From: JAWWPY01 sp964412845
GTDB lineage: Bacteria; Actinomycetota; Actinomycetes; Streptosporangiales; Streptosporangiaceae
Assembly (NCBI GenBank): GCA_964412845.1
Contig: CAYPQM010000159.1
Coordinates: forward strand, 1 to 15,770
Length of the DNA: 15,770 nt
Reading direction: 5' to 3'
Shown piece after piece: positions 7,432 through 13,720 of this stretch (positions within the stretch are counted from its first letter, which is position 1; each line of letters opens with the position of its first letter). The notes under the pieces are model-generated. The model was given only the letters and a program-made list of their open reading frames with translations. It made no database searches and was not told the DNA's origin. A program made the position numbers and the translations under genes.

Positions 7432-7446
7432 TAGACTCCCAGACCA
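7411..7446 (+). promoter_or_regulatory. Candidate leaderless promoter of methionine aminopeptidase
   Basis: TAGACT at 7432-7437 lies eight bases before the map ATG, the position of a -10 box for a leaderless transcript. A TTGGTC at 7411-7416 could serve as -35, but its 15-bp spacing is short. No Shine-Dalgarno sequence precedes this ATG. The element lies inside and just beyond the start of the divergent small gene. Confidence 0.35.
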
Positions 7447-8294
7447 TGACGACGTTGCTCCAGCCTGGCCGGCTATCCCCGATGCGGCAGGTCCCGGCGG
7501 GCGTCCCGCGGCCGGAGTACGTGGGCCGGAAATACCCGAAGACCGGCGAGCCGGACGTCAAGGACCCCGAGACGATCGAGCGGATGCGGGCCGCCGGCAA
7601 ACTCGCCGCCCAGGCCCTCGCCGAGGTCGGCAGGCACGTCGCACCGGGGGTCACCACCGATGAGCTGGACCGGGTCGGCCACGAGTTCCTCTGTGATCAC
7701 GGTGCGTACCCCAGCACGCTGGGCTACCGCGGCTACCCGAAGTCGCTGTGCACCTCGCTCAACGAGGTGATCTGCCACGGGATCCCCGACGACACGGTGA
7801 TCTCGGATGGGGACATCGTCAACATCGACATCACCGGGTACCTGAACGGCGTGCACGGGGACACCAACGCGACGTTCCTGGCGGGCGATGTGGACGAGGA
7901 GTCACGGCTGCTCGTGGAACGCACCCACGAGGCCATGATGCGCGGCATCCGGGCGGTGGCACCGGGACGCCCGCTCAACGCGATCGGCCGGGTGATCGAG
8001 TCTTACGCACGCCGGTTCGGCTACGGGGTGGTCCGCGATTTCACCGGGCACGGCATCGGCACGACGTTCCATTCCGGCCTCATCGTCCCGCACTTCGACG
8101 ACCCCGACGTCAGTGTGGTCATGGAGCAGGGGATGACGTTCACCATCGAGCCGATGCTCACCCTCGGCACGATCACCTACGACATCTGGCCCGATCACTG
8201 GACGGCCGTGACCAAGGACGGCAAGCGCACCGCCCAGTTCGAGCACACGCTGCTGGTCACCAGCGACAGCTACGAGATCCTGACCCTCCCCTAG
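7446..8294 (+). CDS. map: Type I methionine aminopeptidase
   Basis: Removes the initiator methionine from nascent proteins in the cytosol using a dinuclear metal centre. The 282-residue product has all five ligands in order: Asp128 (NIDITGY), Asp139 (HGDTNATF), His202 (GHGIG), Glu235 (FTIEPM) and Glu266 (FEHTLL). The catalytic His111 (ICHG) and His209 (TTFHSG) are also present. The N-terminal 45 residues (LSPMRQVPAGVPRPEYVG) resemble the extension of actinobacterial MapA-type enzymes rather than the SH3-like one, which supports the ATG at 7446 despite the absence of an SD. Actinomycetes usually have two or three map genes; the one in the ribosomal protein cluster normally lacks this extension, so this is probably the stand-alone copy. 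Confidence 0.95.
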   Translation: MTTLLQPGRLSPMRQVPAGVPRPEYVGRKYPKTGEPDVKDPETIERMRAAGKLAAQALAEVGRHVAPGVTTDELDRVGHEFLCDHGAYPSTLGYRGYPKSLCTSLNEVICHGIPDDTVISDGDIVNIDITGYLNGVHGDTNATFLAGDVDEESRLLVERTHEAMMRGIRAVAPGRPLNAIGRVIESYARRFGYGVVRDFTGHGIGTTFHSGLIVPHFDDPDVSVVMEQGMTFTIEPMLTLGTITYDIWPDHWTAVTKDGKRTAQFEHTLLVTSDSYEILTLP

Positions 8295-8295
8295 G

Positions 8296-8323
8296 GCCAC
8301 CGGCCCGGCACGATTCCGGTGCC
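8296..8323 (+). terminator. GC-rich hairpin after methionine aminopeptidase
   Basis: GCCACCGG and CCGGTGCC arms separated by about 12 bases form a stem with one bulged base, starting two bases after the map stop codon. There is no U-tract, so it could be an intrinsic terminator of the tail-less actinobacterial kind or only an mRNA 3' stabiliser. Confidence 0.4.
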
Positions 8324-8406
8324 TTGGCGTAGTGATCAGCGATGGTCGGACAACAATCCCCGGCGAGCCGCGCCGGGGAGCGCGGGATCGGCAGCCAGTA
8401 AATCGC

Positions 8407-8443
8407 GTGACTCGCCGGGCCCGGCTGCCACACAATCACCGGG
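8407..8443 (+). promoter_or_regulatory. Candidate leaderless promoter of the PhyH-like gene
   Basis: GTGACT (8407-8412), an 18-bp spacer and CACAAT (8431-8436) precede the GTG at 8443 by six bases. The gene has no Shine-Dalgarno sequence, so a transcript starting at the GTG would fit. Weak consensus match. Confidence 0.3.
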
Positions 8444-9234
8444 TGGACACCGATGCCTTCGCCCGGGACGGCTTCGTGGCCGTGCGCGGGGCCTTCGACG
8501 CCGAGACCGCCGGTGCCTGCCGGGACATGATCTGGGACGCGCTCGGCGCGCACGGAGTTAGCACAGACCCAGCCACCTGGGTCAGGCCGGGCATCCAGAT
8601 CAGCTGCCCGGAGGGTGCGCCGTTCACCGCAGCGGGCACCTCGCCCCCGCTGGCCGCCGCTTATGACGAGCTGATCGGGCCGGGCCGGTGGACGCGCCGG
8701 GCTGGAATCGGCGGAGTGGTGCCGGTCCGGTTCCCGTCCGAGGAATTCCCGGGTAACTGCGGGTACCACATCGAGGGCAGCTTCGCCGGGCCCGGCCCGG
8801 AGCCGGAGTTCTGGGTCAATGTGCAGTCACGCGCCAGGGGGCTGCTCGCGCTGTTCCTGTTCTCTGACGTCGGACCCGATGACGCGCCGACCCGCCTGGT
8901 CTGCGGGTCGCACCTGTATATCCCGCCGATCTTGCAGCCTTACGGCGAGACCGGCCTGCCCAGCAACGACGTCTCCGGCCGCTGGGCGCCCTCGGTGCTG
9001 TGCCGCGGCATCGCCCACGCCACCGGCCAGGCCGGGGACGTCTACCTGTGCCACCCCTTCATCGTGCACACCGCCACCTGGCCGCACCGGGGCAGCACGC
9101 CACGCATGATCGCCCAGCCCGCAGTCCATGTACGGGACGGGTTTGCCCTGGACGGCTCCGATCCCTCACCCGTAGCCCAGGCCATTGTCACCGGGCTGAC
9201 CCGCCACGCGGGTTCCCCGCGAGCCCGCGCTTAG
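8443..9234 (+). CDS. PhyH-like Fe(II)/2-oxoglutarate dioxygenase
   Basis: A 263-residue double-stranded beta-helix protein of the phytanoyl-CoA dioxygenase superfamily, expected to hydroxylate a small molecule with Fe(II), O2 and 2-oxoglutarate. The N-terminus AFARDGFVAVRGAF (5-18) is the usual PhyH opening. Metal and cosubstrate residues can be placed at His109 and Glu111 (YHIEG), His209 (HPFIVHTA) and Arg221 (STPRM). The His-to-Arg spacing is 12, close to the 11 of human PhyH. The first motif is HxE where most family members have HxD. GTG at 8443 was chosen because homology begins there; the open frame upstream to 8332 is Arg-rich and not family-like. Its stop overlaps the stop of the convergent GTPase gene by four bases. 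Substrate unknown. Confidence 0.85.
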   Translation: MDTDAFARDGFVAVRGAFDAETAGACRDMIWDALGAHGVSTDPATWVRPGIQISCPEGAPFTAAGTSPPLAAAYDELIGPGRWTRRAGIGGVVPVRFPSEEFPGNCGYHIEGSFAGPGPEPEFWVNVQSRARGLLALFLFSDVGPDDAPTRLVCGSHLYIPPILQPYGETGLPSNDVSGRWAPSVLCRGIAHATGQAGDVYLCHPFIVHTATWPHRGSTPRMIAQPAVHVRDGFALDGSDPSPVAQAIVTGLTRHAGSPRARA

Positions 9235-11216
9235 ACCCGCCGCACCACGTGCAGCAGGTACTCCTCACGGTTGAGCGGATTGTGGTCCGACCGCGGCCGG
9301 GTCGGGACCGTGCCCCGGACCAGCTGATAGTGGTCGAACGCGCAGTCCAGGACGCCCTCCCCGCGGGTGAGCGCGGGCAGTTGCTGCTGCAGGCCGTGCA
9401 CCCGGGCCGCCGGTATCTCCCCCTCCAGCAGGCACGACGAACCCCGCATGGCCGGTGCTCGCGGAACGGCGCGCAGCCGCGCCAGCGCGGGCAGGACCGG
9501 CCCGACCGTGTCGGCCGGGATCTCCAGGTGGAAGCGGTGCATCGGCTCGTGCACCCTGGTGCCGGCCTGCGCCAGCGCGGCCATCAGCACCAGCGGCGTC
9601 AGGTGCCGGAAGTCACCGGCCGTGCTCGACATGCTTTTGTCGAACGTGCCATGGGCATGGCTCTGCCGGGGGTAGTAGCCGGAATAGGTCAGGGTGACCA
9701 CGGCGTCGGTGACCGGCCAGCCGCAGATGCCCTGACCTAGCGTCTCGTGCACGGTCTCCTCGATCGCCTTGAGGAACGAGAAGGGCAGCGACCCGAGCTC
9801 GATCTCCAGCCGGAACCGCACGCCGGACTCGGCAGCAGCCGGCTCGATCCGCAGCCCGACCCCGGCGAGGAACGGGTTGGGCGCCTGGCCGATTCTCTCG
9901 GCGGCCTCGCCGGTGCCGGCCGGCCGTTCAATGCAGATCGTCGTCGTCTCGCGGAACCCGACGTCGATGCCGAAGTCGTCCGCCAGGGTGGCCTGGACGA
10001 CCTCTTTCTGCACCTCCCCGTAGAGCGAGACGAATATCTCCTGGCGGACATCGTCTTGCCGCAGGTTGATCAGGGGATCCTGCTCGGCCAGCTGGGCGAG
10101 CGCGACGTGCAGCGCGCCCTTGTCGGCCAGGCGGCACGGCACCACCACCGTTTCCAGGGTCGGCGGCGCGAAATAGTGCCGCGCCGGGGTGGCGGGCGAT
10201 ACGCCGAGCGTGTCGCCGATCTGGATGTCGCCCAGGCCCCAGAGCTTCCCGATCTGCCCGGCGGTGACCGACGCACGCTGGACGGCGGAGCCGCGGTCGA
10301 AGACGCTGATCGCGGTGACCTTTCCCGTGCTGTCCCGGCCGAAGTGCAGCCGGTCCCGCGTTCGCAGCGCGCCGGAGAACATGCGAACGTACGCGATCTT
10401 CTCTCCGGCCGGCCCGCGTTCGACCTTGAACACGGTGCCAGAAACCGGGCCGCCAGCATCGCCTTCGGCCGCGGGCAGCAACTCCGCGATGCCCGCGGTC
10501 AGCGACGCCACGCCCGCACCGGTGATGGCCGAACCGAAGAACACCGGATGCACCAGTCCCTGCTTGGCCTGCGCCGCAAGCGCGTTCCGCAGTTGGCCGT
10601 ACGAAACCGCCGTCTCGTCGGCGACGTACGCGCCCAGCAGCGCATCGTCGTGCTCGGCGAGCACATCGATGAGCCTGGCCGTGAAACCGGCGTCGTCCGG
10701 GCCGTACGGCGTGACGCCGGGGCTGCTGGTGCCAAGGCCGCGGGCGGATCCCATCGGGACAATGTCCGGCGTCAGCTTCCCGGCCATGTCCCGCAGGACG
10801 CGTTCGCAGTGCGCGCCACTGCGGTCGAGCTTGTTCACGAAGATGAGGGTGGGAATGTGCAGCCGCTGCAGCGTCCGCATCAGCACGCGGGTCTGCGCCT
10901 GCACGCCTTCGACGGCCGAGATGACCAGCACGGCGCCGTCGAGCACGGTCAGCACCCGTTCCACCTCAGCGATGAAATCCGGGTGGCCGGGTGTGTCGAT
11001 CAGGTTGACGGTGACGTCGCCGATGACGAACGAGACGACGGCCGACTTGATCGTGATGCCGCGTTGGCGTTCCAGCGCCAGCGAATCGGTCTGGGTGCTG
11101 CCGCGATCGACGCTGCCGATCTCGTCGATCACGCCGGCCGCGTAGAGCAGCCGCTCGGTCAGGCTGGTCTTACCGGCGTCTACATGCGCCACGATCCCCA
11201 AGTTCAGCGTGCTCAC
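9231..11216 (-). CDS. Otr(A)/Tet(M)-type ribosomal protection GTPase
   Basis: A 661-residue translational GTPase of the ribosomal protection family, EF-G paralogues that bind the 70S ribosome and dislodge tetracycline-class drugs. The G domain is complete: P-loop AHVDAGKT (10-17), RGITI (52-56), DTPGH (74-78), NKLD (128-131) and GSA (228-230). Domain II follows at about 257-340, then EF-G domains III-V and the family terminus NPLNREEYLLHVVRRV (646-661). Residues 514-537, the domain IV loop that in Tet(M) reads YSPVSTPADFR, are about 12 residues longer here. Length and C-terminus match Otr(A) of Streptomyces rimosus best. GTG at 11216 gives the canonical N-terminus. Its SD-like AGAGGA lies 11 bases upstream inside a 12-bp stem, and a leader ORF overlaps the start, indicating regulated translation. 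The drug specificity is inferred. Confidence 0.9.
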   Translation of the reverse strand: MSTLNLGIVAHVDAGKTSLTERLLYAAGVIDEIGSVDRGSTQTDSLALERQRGITIKSAVVSFVIGDVTVNLIDTPGHPDFIAEVERVLTVLDGAVLVISAVEGVQAQTRVLMRTLQRLHIPTLIFVNKLDRSGAHCERVLRDMAGKLTPDIVPMGSARGLGTSSPGVTPYGPDDAGFTARLIDVLAEHDDALLGAYVADETAVSYGQLRNALAAQAKQGLVHPVFFGSAITGAGVASLTAGIAELLPAAEGDAGGPVSGTVFKVERGPAGEKIAYVRMFSGALRTRDRLHFGRDSTGKVTAISVFDRGSAVQRASVTAGQIGKLWGLGDIQIGDTLGVSPATPARHYFAPPTLETVVVPCRLADKGALHVALAQLAEQDPLINLRQDDVRQEIFVSLYGEVQKEVVQATLADDFGIDVGFRETTTICIERPAGTGEAAERIGQAPNPFLAGVGLRIEPAAAESGVRFRLEIELGSLPFSFLKAIEETVHETLGQGICGWPVTDAVVTLTYSGYYPRQSHAHGTFDKSMSSTAGDFRHLTPLVLMAALAQAGTRVHEPMHRFHLEIPADTVGPVLPALARLRAVPRAPAMRGSSCLLEGEIPAARVHGLQQQLPALTRGEGVLDCAFDHYQLVRGTVPTRPRSDHNPLNREEYLLHVVRRV

Positions 11217-11280
11217 TAAGCGTCATGTCCTCTAGGTAGGCGAAAACTCCCTTCTGGGTGGACATGGACGCTCCGCGCAT
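11170..11280 (-). CDS. Candidate 36-codon leader peptide of the ribosomal protection gene
   Basis: An ATG at 11280 is preceded seven bases upstream by AGGAGAG, the strongest Shine-Dalgarno sequence in this region. It opens a 36-codon frame beginning MRGASMSTQKGVFAYLEDM. The frame runs through the GTG start of the GTPase in a different register and stops at 11170, 47 bases inside that gene. The 36-residue product matches no family I recognise. Codons 3-7 form the 5' arm and codons 17-21 the 3' arm of a 12-bp stem that masks the downstream SD. This position fits a regulatory leader peptide whose translation or drug-induced stalling opens the stem. Translation of the ORF is inferred from the SD and architecture only. 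A second in-frame ATG (11265) lies within the stem. Confidence 0.6.
   Translation of the reverse strand: MRGASMSTQKGVFAYLEDMTLSEHAELGDRGACRRR
11219..11272 (-). promoter_or_regulatory. SD-masking stem-loop (translational attenuator candidate)
   Basis: On the minus-strand mRNA, AGCGTCCATGTCC (11272 to 11260) pairs with GGACATGACGCT (11230 to 11219): 12 base pairs with one bulged C, loop of 29 nt. The 3' arm ends two bases before the GTG start of the GTPase and includes most of its AGAGGA ribosome binding site. Confidence 0.65.
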
Positions 11281-11315
11281 TGTGCTCTCTCCTGGGCCGG
11301 CCGGCTGTTGTAGGA

Positions 11316-11345
11316 AGTAGACCGGACCGCCCCCCGTGAGGGCAA
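11316..11345 (-). promoter_or_regulatory. Candidate promoter for the leader ORF and GTPase
   Basis: On the minus strand, TTGCCC (11345 to 11340), an 18-bp spacer and TCTACT (11321 to 11316) could be -35 and -10 boxes, giving a transcript start about 30 bases before the leader ATG. An AAATCAG stretch directly upstream of the -35 is somewhat reminiscent of WhiB7-dependent promoters, which drive many ribosome-protection genes; this is a weak suggestion. Confidence 0.3.
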
Positions 11346-11412
11346 CTGATTTGCTGGCTGCCTCAGCGGCGACCAGCGGGTAGCTGGCCAATCTTCCGGC
11401 CGCACGCCCTGA

Positions 11413-12102
11413 TCAGCGTCGCTGTGCCAGTACGTAGCAGCGCCTGCTTGGGTACTCGATCTCAGGCAGTGGCCGCCGCACCGCTTCCGCCATGACCGTG
11501 AATCCCGCGGACTCCAGGTCCGCCGTGACCTCGGCCGGGTCGAGGAAGAAGCCGTCGAGTTCCACGGACTCGCCAAACCAGGTCGTGAGGTGGTTGACCG
11601 CGCCGATGGCAAATTCGGGGCTGTCGACGTGGAAGGCGGCCAGCAGCCAGCCACCGGGGCGCACTGTCCGGGCGAACTCGCGGCAGGCGGTCGCCCTCTC
11701 CCCCGCCGTGAGGTGGATGATCGAGTACAAGGCGATCACGCCCGCCCAGGCCGCCCCGGCGGCCGGCAGCCGCAGCATGGACCCCACCGCGAACGCCAGC
11801 CCCGGTGCTCGCTCACGGGCCACGGCGATCATGCCGGGCGACAGGTCGATCCCGATCACCTCGGCGTGCCGGGCGGCGAGGAAACGGGTGATATGCCCAG
11901 GCCCGCAGCCCACGTCGGCGATCGTGCCGGGGCGGGCCAGCCCGGTGAACCCGTCGAGCAACGCGCGATCGAACGGCTTGCCGTCGAGTTCGCCGCCGAG
12001 CTGGGCGTCGTAGGAACGGGCGATCGCGTCGTAGGCCGCGCGCACGCCAACCGCCGTGCGGCGCTCGCCTGGGGCATCGGCCGCCGGCTCCGTCTGAGGC
12101 AT
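11413..12102 (-). CDS. Class I SAM-dependent methyltransferase
   Basis: A 229-residue cytosolic methyltransferase of the small-molecule (UbiE/Methyltransf_11-like) type. After a disordered N-terminus, YDAIARSYDAQL (24-35) is the usual entry helix. It is followed by SAM motif I IADVGCGPGHITRFLA (61-76), the acidic residue binding the ribose at Asp86 in VIGIDLSPGM (82-91), motif II near AGVIALYSIIHL (120-131) and motif III RPGGWLLAAFH (148-158). There is nothing to name a substrate. It is unlikely to be an rRNA methyltransferase, since the domain layout is that of metabolite methylases. No SD precedes the ATG at 12102, and TACCGT lies six bases upstream, so it may be leaderless. Its stop is 196 bp from the GTPase start on the same strand, with a separate promoter probable there. 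Confidence 0.88.
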   Translation of the reverse strand: MPQTEPAADAPGERRTAVGVRAAYDAIARSYDAQLGGELDGKPFDRALLDGFTGLARPGTIADVGCGPGHITRFLAARHAEVIGIDLSPGMIAVARERAPGLAFAVGSMLRLPAAGAAWAGVIALYSIIHLTAGERATACREFARTVRPGGWLLAAFHVDSPEFAIGAVNHLTTWFGESVELDGFFLDPAEVTADLESAGFTVMAEAVRRPLPEIEYPSRRCYVLAQRR

Positions 12103-12136
12103 GACACGACGGTAGCGGCTAGGTCGTTCGGCACTT

Positions 12137-12166
12137 GTTAACTTGACAGCTAATTAACTATATGGT
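12137..12166 (+). promoter_or_regulatory. AT-rich promoter with overlapping inverted repeat, upstream of arsR-family gene
   Basis: TTAACT (12138-12143), a 17-bp spacer and TATGGT (12161-12166) form a reasonable promoter for the regulator at 12223. GTTAACT (12137-12143) and AATTAAC (12152-12158) are an inverted repeat matching at 6 of 7 positions, placed across the -35 and spacer, as expected for autorepression by an ArsR-type protein. The stretch 12137-12166 is strikingly AT-rich for this window. It also lies upstream of the divergent methyltransferase. Confidence 0.5.
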
Positions 12167-12222
12167 GAAGTGCTTAGACAGATTGCCCACCGGCTCCGCG
12201 CCGAAGACATCCGGAGGCTGAC

Positions 12223-12582
12223 GTGATTGTGCGGCAGGACGATCTCGATGCCACCTTCACCGCGCTGGCCGACCCCACCCGCCGAGCGATCGTCGCTCGG
12301 CTGGCCCGGGGGGACGCCACGGTGAACGAGCTGGCCGCGCCCTTCAGCATGACTCTTCCGGGGATCTCCAAGCACCTGAAGGTGCTCGAACGCTGCGGGC
12401 TGATCTCGCGGACCCGGCGGGCCCAGTTCCGGCCCTGTCACCTGGAGGGGGAGGCACTCGACTCCGCAGTCAACTGGATCGAGCAGAACCGGCGGGTGTG
12501 GACAGAGCGCTTCGACAAGCTCGACGGCCACCTGCGCGACATCCAGCGTGCGCCAGCCCAGGAAGAGGGAAGCAGCTCATGA
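12223..12582 (+). CDS. ArsR-family winged-helix transcriptional regulator
   Basis: A 119-residue dimeric repressor-type protein. Residues 10-75 form the winged helix: ATFTALADPTRRAIVARLA opening, NELAAPFSMTLPGISKHLKV as helix-turn-helix, and RRAQFRPCHL as the wing. The metal-site ELCVCDL motif of true arsenic sensors is absent, so it probably responds to something else or is constitutive. This subgroup is commonly paired with AHSA1/SRPBCC genes, as here. The GTG at 12223 has GGAGG five bases upstream. The stop overlaps the next start (ATGA), indicating translational coupling in a three-gene operon. Likely autoregulated through the upstream inverted repeat. Confidence 0.92.
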   Translation: MIVRQDDLDATFTALADPTRRAIVARLARGDATVNELAAPFSMTLPGISKHLKVLERCGLISRTRRAQFRPCHLEGEALDSAVNWIEQNRRVWTERFDKLDGHLRDIQRAPAQEEGSSS

Positions 12583-13082
12583 GTGATCCATCGCCGGGGG
12601 CCGGCGAGCTCATCTACACCCGGATTTTCGATGCCCCGCGAGAACTGATCTTCCGCTGCATGATCGAGCCCGAGCACCTGACCCACTTCTGGGGTCCGGC
12701 CGGGATGAGCACGCCGCTGGAGAACATCACGGTCGACCCACGGCCGGGCGGCGTGTTCGAGACCGTCATGGTCAACGACGCCGACGGCAGCCAGTACCCG
12801 ATGCGGGCGGTCTATGTCGAGGTCGTGGAGCCAGAGCGGCTCGTCTGGTCCGAGCCCGGCACCGGGGTGACGACCACGTCGACCTTCGTCGCCCTCGGCA
12901 CCTCGCTTACCGAGGTCCAGATCCGGCAGACGAACGTGCCAGCGGCATTTCGCAGTCCTGAAGCGCAAGCCGGCTTCGCGACGTCGCTGGACAGGTTCGC
13001 CGTCTACCTCGGGAAGCTGTCCGGGGATATGCCACCTGGCCCAGCCCCGGGGAAAGCAGCAGATGGAAAGGAATCGCCATGA
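12579..13082 (+). CDS. SRPBCC (AHSA1-like) domain protein
   Basis: A 167-residue protein with one START/Bet v1-like hydrophobic-pocket domain at about 10-148. It opens with the AHSA1 signature TRIFDAPRELIFRCMIEPEHLTHFWGP (14-40). It continues through a VDPRPGGVFETVM strand pair (52-64) and ERLVWSEPGTGVTTTSTFV (84-102), and ends with the family closing helix around ATSLDRFAVYLGKL. Such domains bind small ligands; the physiological ligand is unknown. The ATG at 12579 overlaps the regulator's stop (ATGA) and has AGAGGGA upstream. The longer open frame from 12498 overlaps the regulator and is not used. The Pro/Gly-rich tail is probably disordered. Confidence 0.9.
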   Translation: MSDPSPGAGELIYTRIFDAPRELIFRCMIEPEHLTHFWGPAGMSTPLENITVDPRPGGVFETVMVNDADGSQYPMRAVYVEVVEPERLVWSEPGTGVTTTSTFVALGTSLTEVQIRQTNVPAAFRSPEAQAGFATSLDRFAVYLGKLSGDMPPGPAPGKAADGKESP

Positions 13083-13720
13083 CGAGTTCACCGCTGACCG
13101 GCGCAGACATCCGGGAGGCCGTCGCGGCGGAACGCCGGGAGCTGGCCGATGTGCTGGCCGGCCTGACCGCCCAGTCCTGGAACACGCCGACGCTGTGCGC
13201 CGGATGGCGGGTGCGTGAGGTCGTCGCGCACATGACGATGCCACTGCGGTATTCGACCGTGCGGTTCGTGGCCGAGGTCCTCAGGTCCGGCGGCAAATTC
13301 AACCGGATGGCCGACCGCTGCGCCCGGCGAGACGCGGCGACTGCACCGGGCGAGCTGCTGGCAGCGCTCAAGGACAACGCGGCCTACCCGTGGAAGCCGC
13401 CAGGGGGCGGGTTCGAGGGCGCGCTGACCCACGATGTGATCCACGGCCTCGACTTCACGGTGCCGCTGGGCCATGCCCGGCGCGTCCCCGAGGAACGCCT
13501 GCGGATCGTCCTGCAGACCATCACGAAACCGAGCACGCTCAAGCACTTCGGCGTCGACCTGGCCGGGATCGAACTGCATGCCGACGACATCGACTGGTCG
13601 TTTGGATCCGGAGCACGGATGTCCGGCGCAGCTCAGGACCTGGCCCTTGTCCTGTGCGGCCGGAACCTGCCCGACAGACATCTGCAAGGCGGCCCGGGCA
13701 CCCGGTTCACCAATTCCTAG
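13079..13720 (+). CDS. Maleylpyruvate isomerase-family (mycothiol-dependent, DinB-fold) protein
   Basis: A 213-residue four-helix-bundle protein of the MDMPI_N/TIGR03083 family, whose characterised members use mycothiol and a metal ion. The N-terminal helix ERRELADVLAGLTAQSWNTP (18-37) is followed by the family motif LCAGWRVREVVAHM (39-52). Likely metal ligands are His51, His118 and His122 (THDVIHGLD). The Glu found four residues before the last His in many members is His118 here. Start overlaps the preceding stop as ATGA, with AAAGGA upstream, so it is the last gene of the ArsR-SRPBCC operon. The whole gene lies antisense to a read-through frame of the downstream ATPase. Substrate unknown; regulation presumably by the ArsR-type protein. 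Confidence 0.87.
   Translation: MTSSPLTGADIREAVAAERRELADVLAGLTAQSWNTPTLCAGWRVREVVAHMTMPLRYSTVRFVAEVLRSGGKFNRMADRCARRDAATAPGELLAALKDNAAYPWKPPGGGFEGALTHDVIHGLDFTVPLGHARRVPEERLRIVLQTITKPSTLKHFGVDLAGIELHADDIDWSFGSGARMSGAAQDLALVLCGRNLPDRHLQGGPGTRFTNS

Noticed and set aside
7056..7434. Forward and reverse frames across the 24-bp repeats (106 and 120 codons)
   Set aside because: Repetitive Ala/Gly/Pro/Arg products created by the tandem array, with no SD or conserved motif; the 62-residue reverse frame is the convincing gene there.
9747..11219. Forward 490-codon frame opposite the GTPase
   Set aside because: Antisense of a full-length ribosomal protection protein; composition is typical of a shadow frame.
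12143..12166. TTGACA (12143-12148) as -35 for the ArsR operon
   Set aside because: The best -10 (TATGGT) is only 12 bp away; TTAACT at 17 bp spacing fits better.
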